A stretch of DNA of 64,000 bases from Alphaproteobacteria bacterium (GCA_020632955.1 JACKEO010000003.1:248001-312000), one strand, 5' to 3'; positions 52,301-60,778 are shown, numbered from the stretch's first letter. The notes: a model not told the origin generated them from the letters alone. Translations and numbers: made by a program.

Positions 52301-55300
52301 TCTACAACGGCAACACCTCGTCGATCGACACCGTGAACCTGGCCAAGCCGGGCTCCACGCTCCAGACCTGCACCGGTCGTGCCGTCCAGCTCGCGCCGGC
52401 GGCGGGGCTGTCCCCGGTGGCCAACAACGACCTCGACAACTGGTGCGTCTCCGGCAAGCGCATCCCGGGCACCGAGGACTACGGCTCCCCGGGTGCGGCG
52501 GGCTCCTGCGGCTCGTGCCTCATCCAGGACTCCACGCCCGACTCGGAGGACGTCTTCGACGGCATCCTGCGCGCCGGCGATCTCAAGGCCGGCGACCTGC
52601 TGATCACCGAGATCATGGACAACTCGCGGTGCTCGCAGTCGGAGTCCGACTACATCGAGGTCTACAACACCACCGAGTACACGATCGACCTGAAGGACCT
52701 GCGGTTCCGACAGAAGAACGACACGATCGACAACATCCGGGTGATCCCGAACTCCTACCTGCTGCCGCGCAACGGCTACGCGCTCATCACCCGCGCGCTC
52801 ACCCCGGGCGTGCAGCGCTGCTACGCGGGCGAGCAGCCGATCACCACGTTCAGCGCCTTCTGGCAGTTGTCGGTGGGCGCACAGGACTTCTACATCGACC
52901 ACGTGCGTGAGGGCCTCGCCTTCACCATCGACGACGTGCGCACCACCGCGGCCTCCTGGGACACCTACGACGACCGCAGCAAGCGCATCGGCCGGTCGAT
53001 GCAGCTCAACGCCGAGAAGTTCACGCTGGCCGCGAACAACTCGGGCGCGAGCTGGTGTCCCACGCCGGTGGTCGCCGGCTACGAGATCCCCCGCCGCGCG
53101 GGCAACACGAAGATCGACTACGGCACGCCCGGCAAGCCGAACGATCCCTGCTTCTTCGTGCCCACCGAGAGCGACGCCAGCATCGCCCCCCCCGACTCCG
53201 ACGAGGGGCCCCCGGTCGACACCGACTCGATGGAGCCTGACACCGCCGTGGACCTGGCCCTGATCTCGCCCGGCACCCTCGTGATCACCGAGTTCATGGT
53301 GCAGCCCACCGACTGCTCGCCCGAGTACCGCGCCGAGTACATCGAGATCTTCAACGCGTCGGGCAACTACGTCGACCTGCGCTACCTCGAGGTCAACGTC
53401 GGCTTCGACGTGGCGGTCATCCGCAACCGCGCCATCATCGGGCCGCAGCAGTACGCCGTGCTCCGGAACGGTCGCGCCATCGAGAGCCAGTTCTGCTACC
53501 CGCAGGTGCCGGTCACCGCGAAGCTGGGCACCACGGCCGTCGGCGACCACATCGACGAGTTCGGCAACGGCGGCGCGAAGATCAGCATCTCCGACCAGAC
53601 GGGGCGCGTCTTCGACGAGGTGGACTACGATCCCTTCCCGCCGGTGGTGGGCAAGGCGTGGGAGCTCGTCGAGGCCGCCCGCGACACCGACTCGAACGAC
53701 GACCTGGCGGCCTGGTGCCTCGCCGTCGACCGCATCCCCGGTGCCTCGGGTGACTACGGCACGCCGGGCAAGGCGAACACCTGCACCCTCGACCAGCCCC
53801 CCATCGATCCGGGCGTGCGCACGGTCAGCCAGCTCCAGCGCGGCGATCTGGTCATCACCGAGATCCTGCCTGCCACCGCCGAGGACGGCTGCGGGGGCAG
53901 CGGTGGGGCGCAGTGGTTCGAGCTGCTGAACACCACCGACGAGGTCGTCGACCTGCTCGGCCTGGATCTGTCGAACCGCTTCGACGAGGTCCGCAACCGC
54001 GTGCTCGACCACGTGTACGTCGCCAAGGGCCAGCGCGTGGTGCTCGGTCGCTACCGGGCCGACGGACGCTGCTACGGCGCCAGCGCGGCCTACCTGTACC
54101 CGACGATGCTGCTCACCGAGACGGGCGACGCGCTGCGTCTCTTCGCCGGCACGCGCATCATCGACGAGGTGGACTTCCAGGGCTGGCCCATCACGCCGGG
54201 GCGCTCGCTGCAGCTCGACCCGAGCGCGCTGGACGCCGACCTCAACGACGACGAGACGGCCTGGTGTGCCGGGGCCGATGCCGACACCATCGCCGGTGCC
54301 TCGGTCGACCGCGGCACGCCCGGCAAGGTCAACAAGGTCTGCGACATCTACGATCCGGGCCCGCAGGACACCGGTCCTCCCGACGGTCCGGATCCGGGCA
54401 CCTGCCCGATCGTCGGCGTGGCTCCGTGGGCTCCGGCCGGCGGTGGGCTCACCGTGGACGACCTGGCGCCCGGCTCGCTGATCGTCAGCGAGGTCATGTC
54501 CGGGCCGAAGGACTGCGGCGACGAGTACGCCGAGTACATCGAGATCTACAACACCCTCGGGCAGGAGGTGAACCTCAACGGGCTCGCGGTGCAGACGAGC
54601 ACCGGCACCTTCCGCATCGCGTCGGACGTGTACGTGGGCCCGGAGGGCTACGCGCTCGGCCTGCCCGACACGGCGTCCACCTGCTACGGCCTCGCCGCCT
54701 GTGCGACCTTCCGGTACAGCGGCCTGTCGATCGCCGACACGGGCACGCCGGTGCGCCTGCTCAACCGCACCAACGTGCCGATCGACCAGATCGACACGTC
54801 CACCTTCGCCGCGCCCATCTACGGCGCCTCCTGGAACCTCGGCAGCGCCAACCTCGACGCCGACGCGAACGACGCCGCCACGTCGTGGTGCCAGAGCACC
54901 GAGCTCATCTTCGGTGCCGTGAGCGACCGCGGCAGCCCGGGCGAGCCGAACCAGCAGTGCGGTGCGCCCGACGACTCCGACGACTCCTACCGCGACACCT
55001 TCGAGACCGATCCGGTGGTCACCGGCGAGGTGAAGGTGCTGGCGGATCTGGTGCTCGGCGAGCTGCTCATCTCCGAGCTGCACGTCGACCCGCGGGAGTG
55101 CAGCGACACCGCCGGCGAGTACATCGAGCTCTACAACAACAGCACCCTGCCCATCGACCTGAACGGCATCGTGCTGGGCAACAACCGCGACTCGGTCACC
55201 ATCGCGCGGCAGCCCCGCAGGCTGGTGATCCAGCCCGGCCAGTACATGGCCTTCCGCTACGCGTCGGTGGAGTCCTGCTACGACTTCACGGTGCCGGTCT

Positions 55301-57306
55301 ACTACACGTCGATCAACCTCGACGATGCCCGCGGCTACTTCTACATCGGCGGGGCGGGGAAGGTCCTCGACGTGGTGCGCTTCGCCGACCTGGGTCCGAG
55401 CCCGGGCGAGGCCTGGCAGATCGACCCGGCCCACCTGGCCAGCGTCGTGCCGGGCGGCACCGGCGACCCGATCGGGGTCACCAGCTTCACGGCCGGCTAC
55501 CCGGGCTACGACACCGCGAACTGGTGTCCCGCCTACTACAAGATCCCCGGGGCCACGGGCGACAAGGGCAACCCCGGCAGCGCGAGCAAGCCCTGCCTGG
55601 ACGACACCGACATCGTGCCGCACACGGGCGACTACGTGGCCCACGTGGACGAGTTCGTGCCCGGTGATCTCGCGATCACCGAGTTCATGGCCGATCCCGA
55701 GGACTGCGCCGATCTCTTCGGCGAGTGGCTGGAGCTCCGCAACGACGGCCCGTACACGGTCGACCTGAAGGGCCTCCGCATCCAGTCGGGCCAGTCCAGC
55801 GCCACCGTGAAGGGCTCGGTGATCGTGCCGCGTGGCGAGATCGCACTGGTGCGCCGCTCCAGCGGCCTGTCGGACTGCTACCCGGGTCTCGTGCCCGACG
55901 CGCTGGTGCCCGACATGGTGCTGCCGAACGGCTCCGGCTTCGTGCAGCTGGCCAACGTGCACAGCACGCTCGACCGCGTGGACTACACCATCATCGGCAC
56001 GCGTCCCGGCCGCTCGCTCGCGGCCGACCCGGGACGCGACGACGCGGTGTCGAACGACGACCCGCTCGCCTGGTGCTTCCAGCCGGACGTCTTCGTGGGT
56101 GCGGTGGCCGACCGCGGCTCGCCCGGCGAGGCCAACTCCGCCTGCGTGGGCTCGGTGGCCACGGTGCCGCTCGACCAGGTGCAGGTGGGCGACCTCGTCA
56201 TCACCGAGCTGATGCTCAAGGCCAACAACTGCGATCCCAACAACTTCGACCAGTACATCGAGATCACGAACGTCTCGGGCAAGGCCATCCGGCTGCTGGA
56301 CCTGCGGTGGCAGGTGGGCAACTTCAACGTCGAGGGGCGCATCCGCACGCGCCCGGGCACGTCGAACCCCGACTCGATCGTCGAGTCCGGCGAGGCCTTC
56401 GTGATGAAGGCCACGGCGAACTTCTGCCTGCCGAACATGCTGCCCGACGGCAGCGTCTGGTGGGACTACGTCTACTCGGAGCCCTTCCTGAACCCGTTCG
56501 GGGGCGGCGACGTCCTGCGCATCACCCGGGTCAACGCCAGCGGCGGGCGCGACATCCTCGACGAGCTGGACTTCCGGCCCTTCCCGGATCCCCCGGGGCA
56601 CGCCTACCAGCTGCAGCCCGACAGCTACAACACCCTCGACAACGACGACTACGACAACTGGTGCACCACCGGTCCGCGCATCCCGCGGTCGACGACCAGC
56701 GGCACGCCGGGCGAGCTGAACGACTGCTCCATCGACACCGATCCCATCCTCGACACCGTCGAGACGGACTCGGCGGGGCTCGGCTACGACACCGGCTTCT
56801 TCGACGTGGCGGTGATGACGGTCAGCGCCCAGGTCGTGCCGAACGCGCTCTTCCGCGGGCAGCTGACCCGCTGGGTGGCGCGCGGCGTGCCGGGCATCAC
56901 GGCGGTGGGCGAGGACGTCGACATCCTGGTCGTGGGGCCGCGCCTGATCTGCGCCTACGCCTGGACGGTCACCGAGGACCAGTTCGCGCCCAACAGCAGC
57001 AAGGGTCGCCTGAGCACCGCGGCGATCTGCCCGGACTGCGAGTGGGGCTTCGCGCTGCGTGGCAGCGGCCGCATCGACCTCGCGGGTCAGCAGCTCGGTC
57101 GTCCATCGCAGTGCACCGGCCAGTTCGACGCGTACGGGGGCACGCCCGTGAGCTTCAACAACCGGCGCATGTACGGATCGCAGCGCTACGGCGGCGTGTT
57201 CATCGAGGACGCCCAGGGCAGCCTGGTGCCGTACTCCTACGACGTGGTGCTCGAGAGCGGCACGGCCGACTGGAAGGTCATCCTGTACGCCAACCCGGTG
57301 CCCTGA
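49327..57306 (+). CDS. Giant lipoprotein: TSP3 repeats plus eleven lamin-tail-like domains
   Basis: A 2,659-residue protein. Lipobox with Cys20 (VLGVLAGC), then an Asp/Ser/Pro linker. Six thrombospondin type 3 calcium repeats follow at about 75-205 (DSDGDGVCDSDDPCP type). Eleven lamin-tail (LTD) domains of about 175-240 residues come next, each opening with a version of GDLVITEVM-x2-P-x2-C and a beta strand Q/E-Y-I/L-E. Each domain has four Cys (after the opening motif; in a C-Y/F pair; in W-C; near the end). The last 190 residues are unique (from about 2470). It is probably a long, stiff, disulfide-braced surface fibre; its partner is unknown. The ATG sits at the signal sequence. Confidence 0.88.
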   Translation: MRTPLPIVFLPLVLGVLAGCPGETLEKCEANPNLLDCLIDTDPDGPGDSGPKDSEPADSQPVDSGDSTAPDPCVNKGGDSDGDGVCDDDDPCPTIKNDNDTDGDGVCDSVDPCPLDNPDDSDGDGVCDSNDACPNDALDDSDGDGVCDSDDPCPKDRLDDRDGDGVCDSDDPCPLDNPDDPDGDNICSSDDPCPNNAGSSDSSDCDTGETGVLVPHPEDLAVGGLVITEVMVNPASCSANQFGQYLEVKNVSGLPLNLSTLKIAYTPAGGSTATVSVTADLFVPDGEYAVLRPNWVQISTCKYTGLTADYLYSTQLQFQLAGGVVSVRDVDGRVIDQVDLGVVGQGGGGLTTVDGYAIHIDTDAGPNRESSDANDLKGAWCLAGDPIGGNNFGSPGGPGVGCAEIVVESGDSGTVDSEIPESKPPTGTVFKPPASGDLLLTEVMLRPKDCGVTPSRGRYVELLNTTAQWLTLDGVELDWGTAEGIRIFPKPGNDLYVAPGERFVIHSMDGSLQTCHGVSHSFRMFHPLSSEPRRLRVREGLTVVEDVDFGGAGWTGFPLGAALGFDPTLEAQPTLNTNRLNWCPQEDLLPNQGFDLGTPNRANSTCDGGPGTDPEPVETDIPASCLDNVLRNPADNGLDAAELCEGDLVVTEVMFDPVDCGVSEAQYLEVYNASGVAVRPVGLKVVIDDPFTTAVPNDLELELKLKAGSTVNNTIAPGAYAAFVLPSDTTYCYAFLRNFDLDATAGVDALFPGKLQVTNGTYLVDEVDFSVFSGIPEGRALQLDPEISPEYPANNDNEFAWCADGPTLAKGGTLPVADRGTPGAVNNCTPDVVDTSPVESGGGGDASGPPRDSIWESQPCADTGCIDDSGPDHTGDGNGVIDGDELIYGDLVITEVMFDPTACGGGASAQYIEVYNTTNRPVNPSGVSVDIGTNTAGLVRLRAGATAADVIPAGTYGVISLVSTTPFCFADAGAHHEISRASMPAAPTDVRLYNGNTSSIDTVNLAKPGSTLQTCTGRAVQLAPAAGLSPVANNDLDNWCVSGKRIPGTEDYGSPGAAGSCGSCLIQDSTPDSEDVFDGILRAGDLKAGDLLITEIMDNSRCSQSESDYIEVYNTTEYTIDLKDLRFRQKNDTIDNIRVIPNSYLLPRNGYALITRALTPGVQRCYAGEQPITTFSAFWQLSVGAQDFYIDHVREGLAFTIDDVRTTAASWDTYDDRSKRIGRSMQLNAEKFTLAANNSGASWCPTPVVAGYEIPRRAGNTKIDYGTPGKPNDPCFFVPTESDASIAPPDSDEGPPVDTDSMEPDTAVDLALISPGTLVITEFMVQPTDCSPEYRAEYIEIFNASGNYVDLRYLEVNVGFDVAVIRNRAIIGPQQYAVLRNGRAIESQFCYPQVPVTAKLGTTAVGDHIDEFGNGGAKISISDQTGRVFDEVDYDPFPPVVGKAWELVEAARDTDSNDDLAAWCLAVDRIPGASGDYGTPGKANTCTLDQPPIDPGVRTVSQLQRGDLVITEILPATAEDGCGGSGGAQWFELLNTTDEVVDLLGLDLSNRFDEVRNRVLDHVYVAKGQRVVLGRYRADGRCYGASAAYLYPTMLLTETGDALRLFAGTRIIDEVDFQGWPITPGRSLQLDPSALDADLNDDETAWCAGADADTIAGASVDRGTPGKVNKVCDIYDPGPQDTGPPDGPDPGTCPIVGVAPWAPAGGGLTVDDLAPGSLIVSEVMSGPKDCGDEYAEYIEIYNTLGQEVNLNGLAVQTSTGTFRIASDVYVGPEGYALGLPDTASTCYGLAACATFRYSGLSIADTGTPVRLLNRTNVPIDQIDTSTFAAPIYGASWNLGSANLDADANDAATSWCQSTELIFGAVSDRGSPGEPNQQCGAPDDSDDSYRDTFETDPVVTGEVKVLADLVLGELLISELHVDPRECSDTAGEYIELYNNSTLPIDLNGIVLGNNRDSVTIARQPRRLVIQPGQYMAFRYASVESCYDFTVPVYYTSINLDDARGYFYIGGAGKVLDVVRFADLGPSPGEAWQIDPAHLASVVPGGTGDPIGVTSFTAGYPGYDTANWCPAYYKIPGATGDKGNPGSASKPCLDDTDIVPHTGDYVAHVDEFVPGDLAITEFMADPEDCADLFGEWLELRNDGPYTVDLKGLRIQSGQSSATVKGSVIVPRGEIALVRRSSGLSDCYPGLVPDALVPDMVLPNGSGFVQLANVHSTLDRVDYTIIGTRPGRSLAADPGRDDAVSNDDPLAWCFQPDVFVGAVADRGSPGEANSACVGSVATVPLDQVQVGDLVITELMLKANNCDPNNFDQYIEITNVSGKAIRLLDLRWQVGNFNVEGRIRTRPGTSNPDSIVESGEAFVMKATANFCLPNMLPDGSVWWDYVYSEPFLNPFGGGDVLRITRVNASGGRDILDELDFRPFPDPPGHAYQLQPDSYNTLDNDDYDNWCTTGPRIPRSTTSGTPGELNDCSIDTDPILDTVETDSAGLGYDTGFFDVAVMTVSAQVVPNALFRGQLTRWVARGVPGITAVGEDVDILVVGPRLICAYAWTVTEDQFAPNSSKGRLSTAAICPDCEWGFALRGSGRIDLAGQQLGRPSQCTGQFDAYGGTPVSFNNRRMYGSQRYGGVFIEDAQGSLVPYSYDVVLESGTADWKVILYANPVP
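49993..56736 (+). repeat. Eleven in-gene lamin-tail repeats
   Basis: Repeat starts (first codon of the G-x-L-x-x-T/S-E motif): 49993, 50632, 51262, 51991, 52591, 53272, 53842, 54472, 55057, 55663, 56188. Unit length ranges from about 525 to 729 bp. DNA similarity is modest, so the repeats are old rather than a recent tandem duplication. Confidence 0.8.
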
Positions 57307-57357
57307 GGTCCACCTCGCACCGGCACGTGTCAGCCGTCTGGTGACGGTGAAATCGGG

Positions 57358-57387
57358 TTGACAATCGGGTCGGTCGTGAGACACTAT
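57358..57387 (+). promoter_or_regulatory. Sigma-70 promoter, TTGACA - 18 nt - CACTAT
   Basis: A perfect -35 TTGACA (57358-57363), rare in this GC-rich context, and CACTAT (57382-57387) with an 18-nt spacer. It points towards the sigma factor gene at 57623. Confidence 0.6.
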
Positions 57388-57622
57388 CGCGCCCGCGAAC
57401 GCCCCTGTCGGAGCCTCGCTGGTCCGTGCCGTCCGGCCGGCGACGCCCACAGCGTGCGGCACTGGCGCCCGTGGCGCCGCTCCGTCTCCCGAGCCATTCC
57501 GCGAGCCGACGACACCCAGCCCTCGCCGCATCCGGCGGGCTGTCCCACCCCTGCATGCCACACCCCAGCCCCGTCCGCGCCGCTGCCCAAGCTGCCCACC
57601 GGGGCCGAGGAGCCAGTCTCAG
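57388..57622 (+). other. Long C-rich untranslated leader of the sigma factor gene
   Basis: The 316-bp gap after the giant lipoprotein gene has no credible ORF. After the promoter at 57358-57387, about 230 nt precede the ATG at 57623. Bases 57541-57600 are strongly C-over-G (34 C, 11 G by count), the base skew of Rho-utilisation sites. A small dyad CCGTC-TGGT-GACGG near 57335-57348 could end the preceding gene. No riboswitch was recognised. Confidence 0.45.
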
Positions 57623-58621
57623 ATGAGCTTCATCGACACGCGCAAGAGGACGTCCGAACGTCTCACCGCAGATCAAGAGAAGGACCTCGCCCGCAAGATC
57701 CGTGCGGCCGAGGAGCGCGCTCGCGCCGCCATCGAAGGGCTCGACGTCGCGATGGCCATCCTGTCCAAGCGCCCGGATCGCGCGGAGCGCACCCGCGCTG
57801 GTGCCGTCGACCGCCTCGAGCAGGCCGTCGAGTCCGTGTGGAAGTCGAGCAAGGAGCGTCCCGACCTCAAGGAGGCCGGTCGTCGTGCCAAGGGCGCCTG
57901 GGCCGAGGCCGAGGCCCTGCGCTGGACGCTGGCCATGAGCGGGCGTCGCATCGCCCACGGAGAGGCCCGCAAGCTCGCCGGCCCCTTCATGGACGAGGAG
58001 GACCTGGTCCAGGAGGGCTACATCGGCCTGCTCCGCGCGGCCAAGCGCTTCGATCCCGACCGCGACATCCGGTTCAGCACGTACGCCCGCTGGTGGGTCC
58101 GTGCGCAGATGACGCGCGCCATCGACCACACCGGCCGCCCGGTGCGCCTGCCCGGCTGCGCCGTGGAGCAGACCCGCAACCTCCGCAAGGCGATCAAGCG
58201 CTTCGAGGCCTCGGGCCTGCAGTACGGCCTGTCGGATCTGGCCGACGAGGTGGGCATCGACAAGGAGCGCGCCGAGCTCCTCCTGTCGCAGGGCTCCACG
58301 ATCTCGCTGGAGCAGCCGGTCGACGACGGCCCGCGGCCCCGCTCGCTGGAGCGCTTCCTGTCGGACGAGGACGCCATCCGTCCGGATGCCGACGCCATCC
58401 AGTCGCAGGAGCTGGGGCGCATGCAGGAGGCCTTCGACATGGTGCTCACCGAGCGCCACCGCTTCGTGCTCACGCGCCGCTACGGCCTGCGTGACGGCGA
58501 GTTCCGCACCCTGTCCGAGGTGGGCAAGGAGATGGGCCTGTCCCGCGAGCGCGTCCGCCAGATCGAGCGCGAGGCGCTCATCCGCCTCCGCGAGCAGAGC
58601 CAGATCCGCGAGGCGATGTAG
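57623..58621 (+). CDS. RpoD/RpoS/RpoH-like sigma-70 factor
   Basis: A 332-residue sigma factor. Regions 1.2-2 begin around residue 12; DEEDLVQEGYIGLLRAAKRFDPDRDIRFSTYARWWVRAQMTRAI contains 2.2-2.4. Region 3 follows (YGLSDLADEVGIDKER). Region 4 is LTERHRFVLTRRYGLRDGEFRTLSEVGKEMGLSRERVRQIEREALIRLR. It lacks the acidic 1.1 domain of the primary factor and is longer than ECF factors, so it is probably an alternative group 2/3 sigma (RpoH- or RpoS-like). An insert of about 70 Ala/Arg/Glu-rich residues sits between 1.2 and 2. Own promoter and long leader upstream. Confidence 0.92.
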   Translation: MSFIDTRKRTSERLTADQEKDLARKIRAAEERARAAIEGLDVAMAILSKRPDRAERTRAGAVDRLEQAVESVWKSSKERPDLKEAGRRAKGAWAEAEALRWTLAMSGRRIAHGEARKLAGPFMDEEDLVQEGYIGLLRAAKRFDPDRDIRFSTYARWWVRAQMTRAIDHTGRPVRLPGCAVEQTRNLRKAIKRFEASGLQYGLSDLADEVGIDKERAELLLSQGSTISLEQPVDDGPRPRSLERFLSDEDAIRPDADAIQSQELGRMQEAFDMVLTERHRFVLTRRYGLRDGEFRTLSEVGKEMGLSRERVRQIEREALIRLREQSQIREAM

Positions 58622-58625
58622 CGCC

Positions 58626-59576
58626 TTGCGTGTCCACCTCCGGGGCGTCGGGCTGGCGCTCGCCCTCCAGGGCGCCTGCGACGCGCCCACGGCGCGTGTG
58701 GCGGACGAGACGGGAGAGGACTCGGATCCGCCCGCGGCGCCCCCAGAGCGGCTGTCGTGCCCGCCGGAGGCCGCGCAGGCGGTGGCCGGCGCCGTGGTCA
58801 CCGACCCACGGGTCACCGAGACCTCGGGGCTCGTCGCCAGCCGCACCCGCCCCGGGTCGTGGTGGCTCCACAACGACTCGGGCGACAAGCCCCGCGTGCT
58901 CGCCATCGGTGCCGACGGCGCCGTGGTGGCCGAGGTCACGTTGTCGGGCATGACCGCAGCCGACGTCGAGGACCTCACCTGGCTGCCGTCGGACGACGGG
59001 GACGTGCTGGTGCTGGGCGACATCGGCGACAACGCGCGCGCGCGCGTGGGGGTGTGGCTGGTGCAGACGCCGCCGCTGGATCCCGCCGCGGGCGACGTCA
59101 CCGTGGAGGTGACGCCGCGCACCCTGGTCTACGGCGACGATCTGCGGCACGACGCCGAGACCCTGCTGACCGACCCGCTCGACGGCGCCCTCTACGTGGT
59201 CTCCAAGGAACTCATCGAGCCCGTCGCCACGCTCTACCGGGCCACGACGGGGGACGAGGCCGACGTCCTCGAGGTGGTCGCCACCGTCGACGTGGGCCGC
59301 CTGGGCGCGCCCGCCGCCACCTTCACGGGCGGCGACATCTCCCCGGACGGCCGCTGGATCGCCCTGCGCACCTACGACCGCGGCTGGGTCTTCCCGCGGC
59401 CCCGCGGCACCACCGTGGCCGACGCGCTGCAGGCCGAGCCCTGCGTCCTCGACCTCCAGCCCCAGCGCCAGGGCGAGTCCCTCGCCTTCGACCCCCAGGG
59501 CCTCGGCCTCGCCACCCTCTCCGAAGGGGAGGGGCAGACCCTGTGGACCTACGTCTGGGGTGGGGTCGTCGAGTAG
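58626..59576 (+). CDS. Exported beta-propeller-like protein
   Basis: A 316-residue protein. The N-terminus is hydrophobic with Cys at about residue 18 (LALALQGAC), an imperfect lipobox. TSGLVASRTRPGSWWLHNDSGDKPRVLAI, DVEDLTWLPSDDGDVLVLGDIGDNARARVG and ISPDGRWIALRTYDRGW look like propeller blades of a widely distributed secreted family of unknown activity. The start is uncertain: TTG at 58626 gives the signal region, and no ATG or GTG fits. It follows the sigma gene by 4 bp, so it may be in the same transcript. It ends against the 217-bp inverted-repeat element. Confidence 0.65.
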   Translation: MRVHLRGVGLALALQGACDAPTARVADETGEDSDPPAAPPERLSCPPEAAQAVAGAVVTDPRVTETSGLVASRTRPGSWWLHNDSGDKPRVLAIGADGAVVAEVTLSGMTAADVEDLTWLPSDDGDVLVLGDIGDNARARVGVWLVQTPPLDPAAGDVTVEVTPRTLVYGDDLRHDAETLLTDPLDGALYVVSKELIEPVATLYRATTGDEADVLEVVATVDVGRLGAPAATFTGGDISPDGRWIALRTYDRGWVFPRPRGTTVADALQAEPCVLDLQPQRQGESLAFDPQGLGLATLSEGEGQTLWTYVWGGVVE

Positions 59577-59583
59577 GGATCGT

Positions 59584-59800
59584 CAGCCGCCACAGAGGCA
59601 CAGAGGCCACGGAGGGGTGCACAGAGCCAGATGCCTCTGTGTCTCCGCGTGCGGCGGGGCAACCCGTCGCCCACCGGACGTACGCCACGCCACGACAGCC
59701 CCAGCCCGTGTCCCGCGGAGCCGACCCAGGGAGCCAGAGAGGCTCATCCCCACCGCCCTCTGTGCCGGCCTCTGCGCCCTCTGTGCCTCTGTGGCGGCTG
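59584..59800. mobile_element. 217-bp REP/MITE-like element with perfect 23-bp inverted ends
   Basis: The sequence 59584-59606 (beginning CAGCCGCCACAGAGGCAC) is the exact reverse complement of 59778-59800. Internal modules CCTCTGTG recur at 59634, 59757, 59778 and near 59786, and the left arm can also pair with 59633-59641 (GCCTCTGTG). No ORF inside. It occupies nearly the whole gap between two convergent genes. CACAGAGGCACAGAGG-like palindromes are scattered in many environmental bacterial genomes, so a repetitive extragenic element is likely. No target-site duplication was found. Confidence 0.75.
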
Positions 59801-59816
59801 CCGACAGACGACCCCG

Positions 59817-60674
59817 CTACTTGGCCGACAACCGCGCCATCTGGTCTGCCCTCATCGGCCCGCGCATGACGTCGCGGACCTTGTCGCCCTCGAGGGGCTC
59901 GGGGATGGGGCAGGAGGCGGGGTCGAGGGACCAGACCTTCTCGGCCAGCTCGCGGATGGCCACGGCGACGGGGGAGTCGGGGGCGTACTCGAGCACCGAC
60001 TTGCGGAAGAGCTCGGCCTCGCCCACGATCGGGTCGCGCGGGATGACCTGGAGGATGCGGGTGCCGATGGCGTCGGCGAAGCGCTGGATCGGGGCGAGAT
60101 CGGCCTCGTTGGAGCGCAGGTTCACCACGAGCCCGGCGAGGCAGATGCCGTTGTCGGCGTAGCGGCGGCAGGCCTTCGCGATGTTGTTCGCGGCGTAGCA
60201 GGCCATCATCTCCTCGGAGAGGATGATGCAGACCTTGCTGCCGTGGGCCTTGCGCATCGGCGCGGCGAAGCCGCCGCAGACCACGTCGCCGAGCACGTCG
60301 AAGACGGCGGCGTCGTAGAGGGACTCGTCGACGATCTCGAGCTCGTCGAAGATCTCGAAGGACTTGGACACGGCGCGACCGCCGCAGCCCACGCCCGCCT
60401 CGGGACCGCCCGACTCGATGCACTCGATGTTCGGGTGGATGCCCTCCATGATGAGGTCCTCGGCCTCCAGATCCTCCGGGTCGATCTGGAAGGACTGGCC
60501 GATCACCGTGCGGAAGCGCTCCTGGTCCTTCACGAGGACGAGCGAGCTGTCGGCCTTCGGATCGCAGCCCACGTGCAGCAGCTTCCGGTCCGCGTGGGCC
60601 AGGTGGTAGCTGACGCCGGTGGCGATCGTGGACTTGCCGATGCCGCCCTTTCCGTAGAATGCGATGCGCTGCAT
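59817..60674 (-). CDS. Orphan NifH-like (nitrogenase-reductase superfamily) iron protein
   Basis: A 285-residue protein. P-loop YGKGGIGKST (residues 7-16), switch I GCDPKADS, and both cluster cysteines C97 (GVGCGGR) and C133 (DVVCGGFA), with Arg100 as in NifH. EEMMACYAANNIAK and PRDPIVGEAELFRKSVLEYAP resemble NifH and CfbC (Ni-sirohydrochlorin cyclase) more than BchL or BchX. It should form an ATP-driven dimer with a 4Fe-4S cluster that reduces a partner. No NifD/K, CfbD, BchN/B or related partner gene is in the window. A 35-residue C-terminal tail follows the usual end. ATG 60674. Confidence 0.88.
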   Translation of the reverse strand: MQRIAFYGKGGIGKSTIATGVSYHLAHADRKLLHVGCDPKADSSLVLVKDQERFRTVIGQSFQIDPEDLEAEDLIMEGIHPNIECIESGGPEAGVGCGGRAVSKSFEIFDELEIVDESLYDAAVFDVLGDVVCGGFAAPMRKAHGSKVCIILSEEMMACYAANNIAKACRRYADNGICLAGLVVNLRSNEADLAPIQRFADAIGTRILQVIPRDPIVGEAELFRKSVLEYAPDSPVAVAIRELAEKVWSLDPASCPIPEPLEGDKVRDVMRGPMRADQMARLSAK

Positions 60675-60729
60675 GCGGGAGGCCTCCGCGACCTGGGGGA
60701 GCGGACAGGAATCGCCTGCCCAGCCCCGC

Positions 60730-60735
60730 AGCATA
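60730..60735 (-). promoter_or_regulatory. -10-like hexamer TATGCT
   Basis: TATGCT on the minus strand, 55 nt before the NifH-like ATG and inside the short gap after tyrA. It suggests an independent promoter. The same hexamer lies before the gene at 9837. Confidence 0.35.
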
Positions 60736-60778
60736 GCACACCGCCGCGTCGCGCCCCGGTCGGGGCGTCTGTTGCTGT

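Noticed and set aside
48505..57561. A 3,018-residue open frame on the minus strand opposite the giant lipoprotein
   Set aside because: It is the antisense shadow of a GC-rich gene. It has no domain, no signal sequence and His/Val/Arg-rich composition typical of frame shadows.
59817..60674. BchL/BchX, implying phototrophy
   Set aside because: Sequence tracts (SGGPEAGVGCGGR, MMACYAANNIAK, VLEYAP) fit NifH/CfbC better, and no pigment genes are present.
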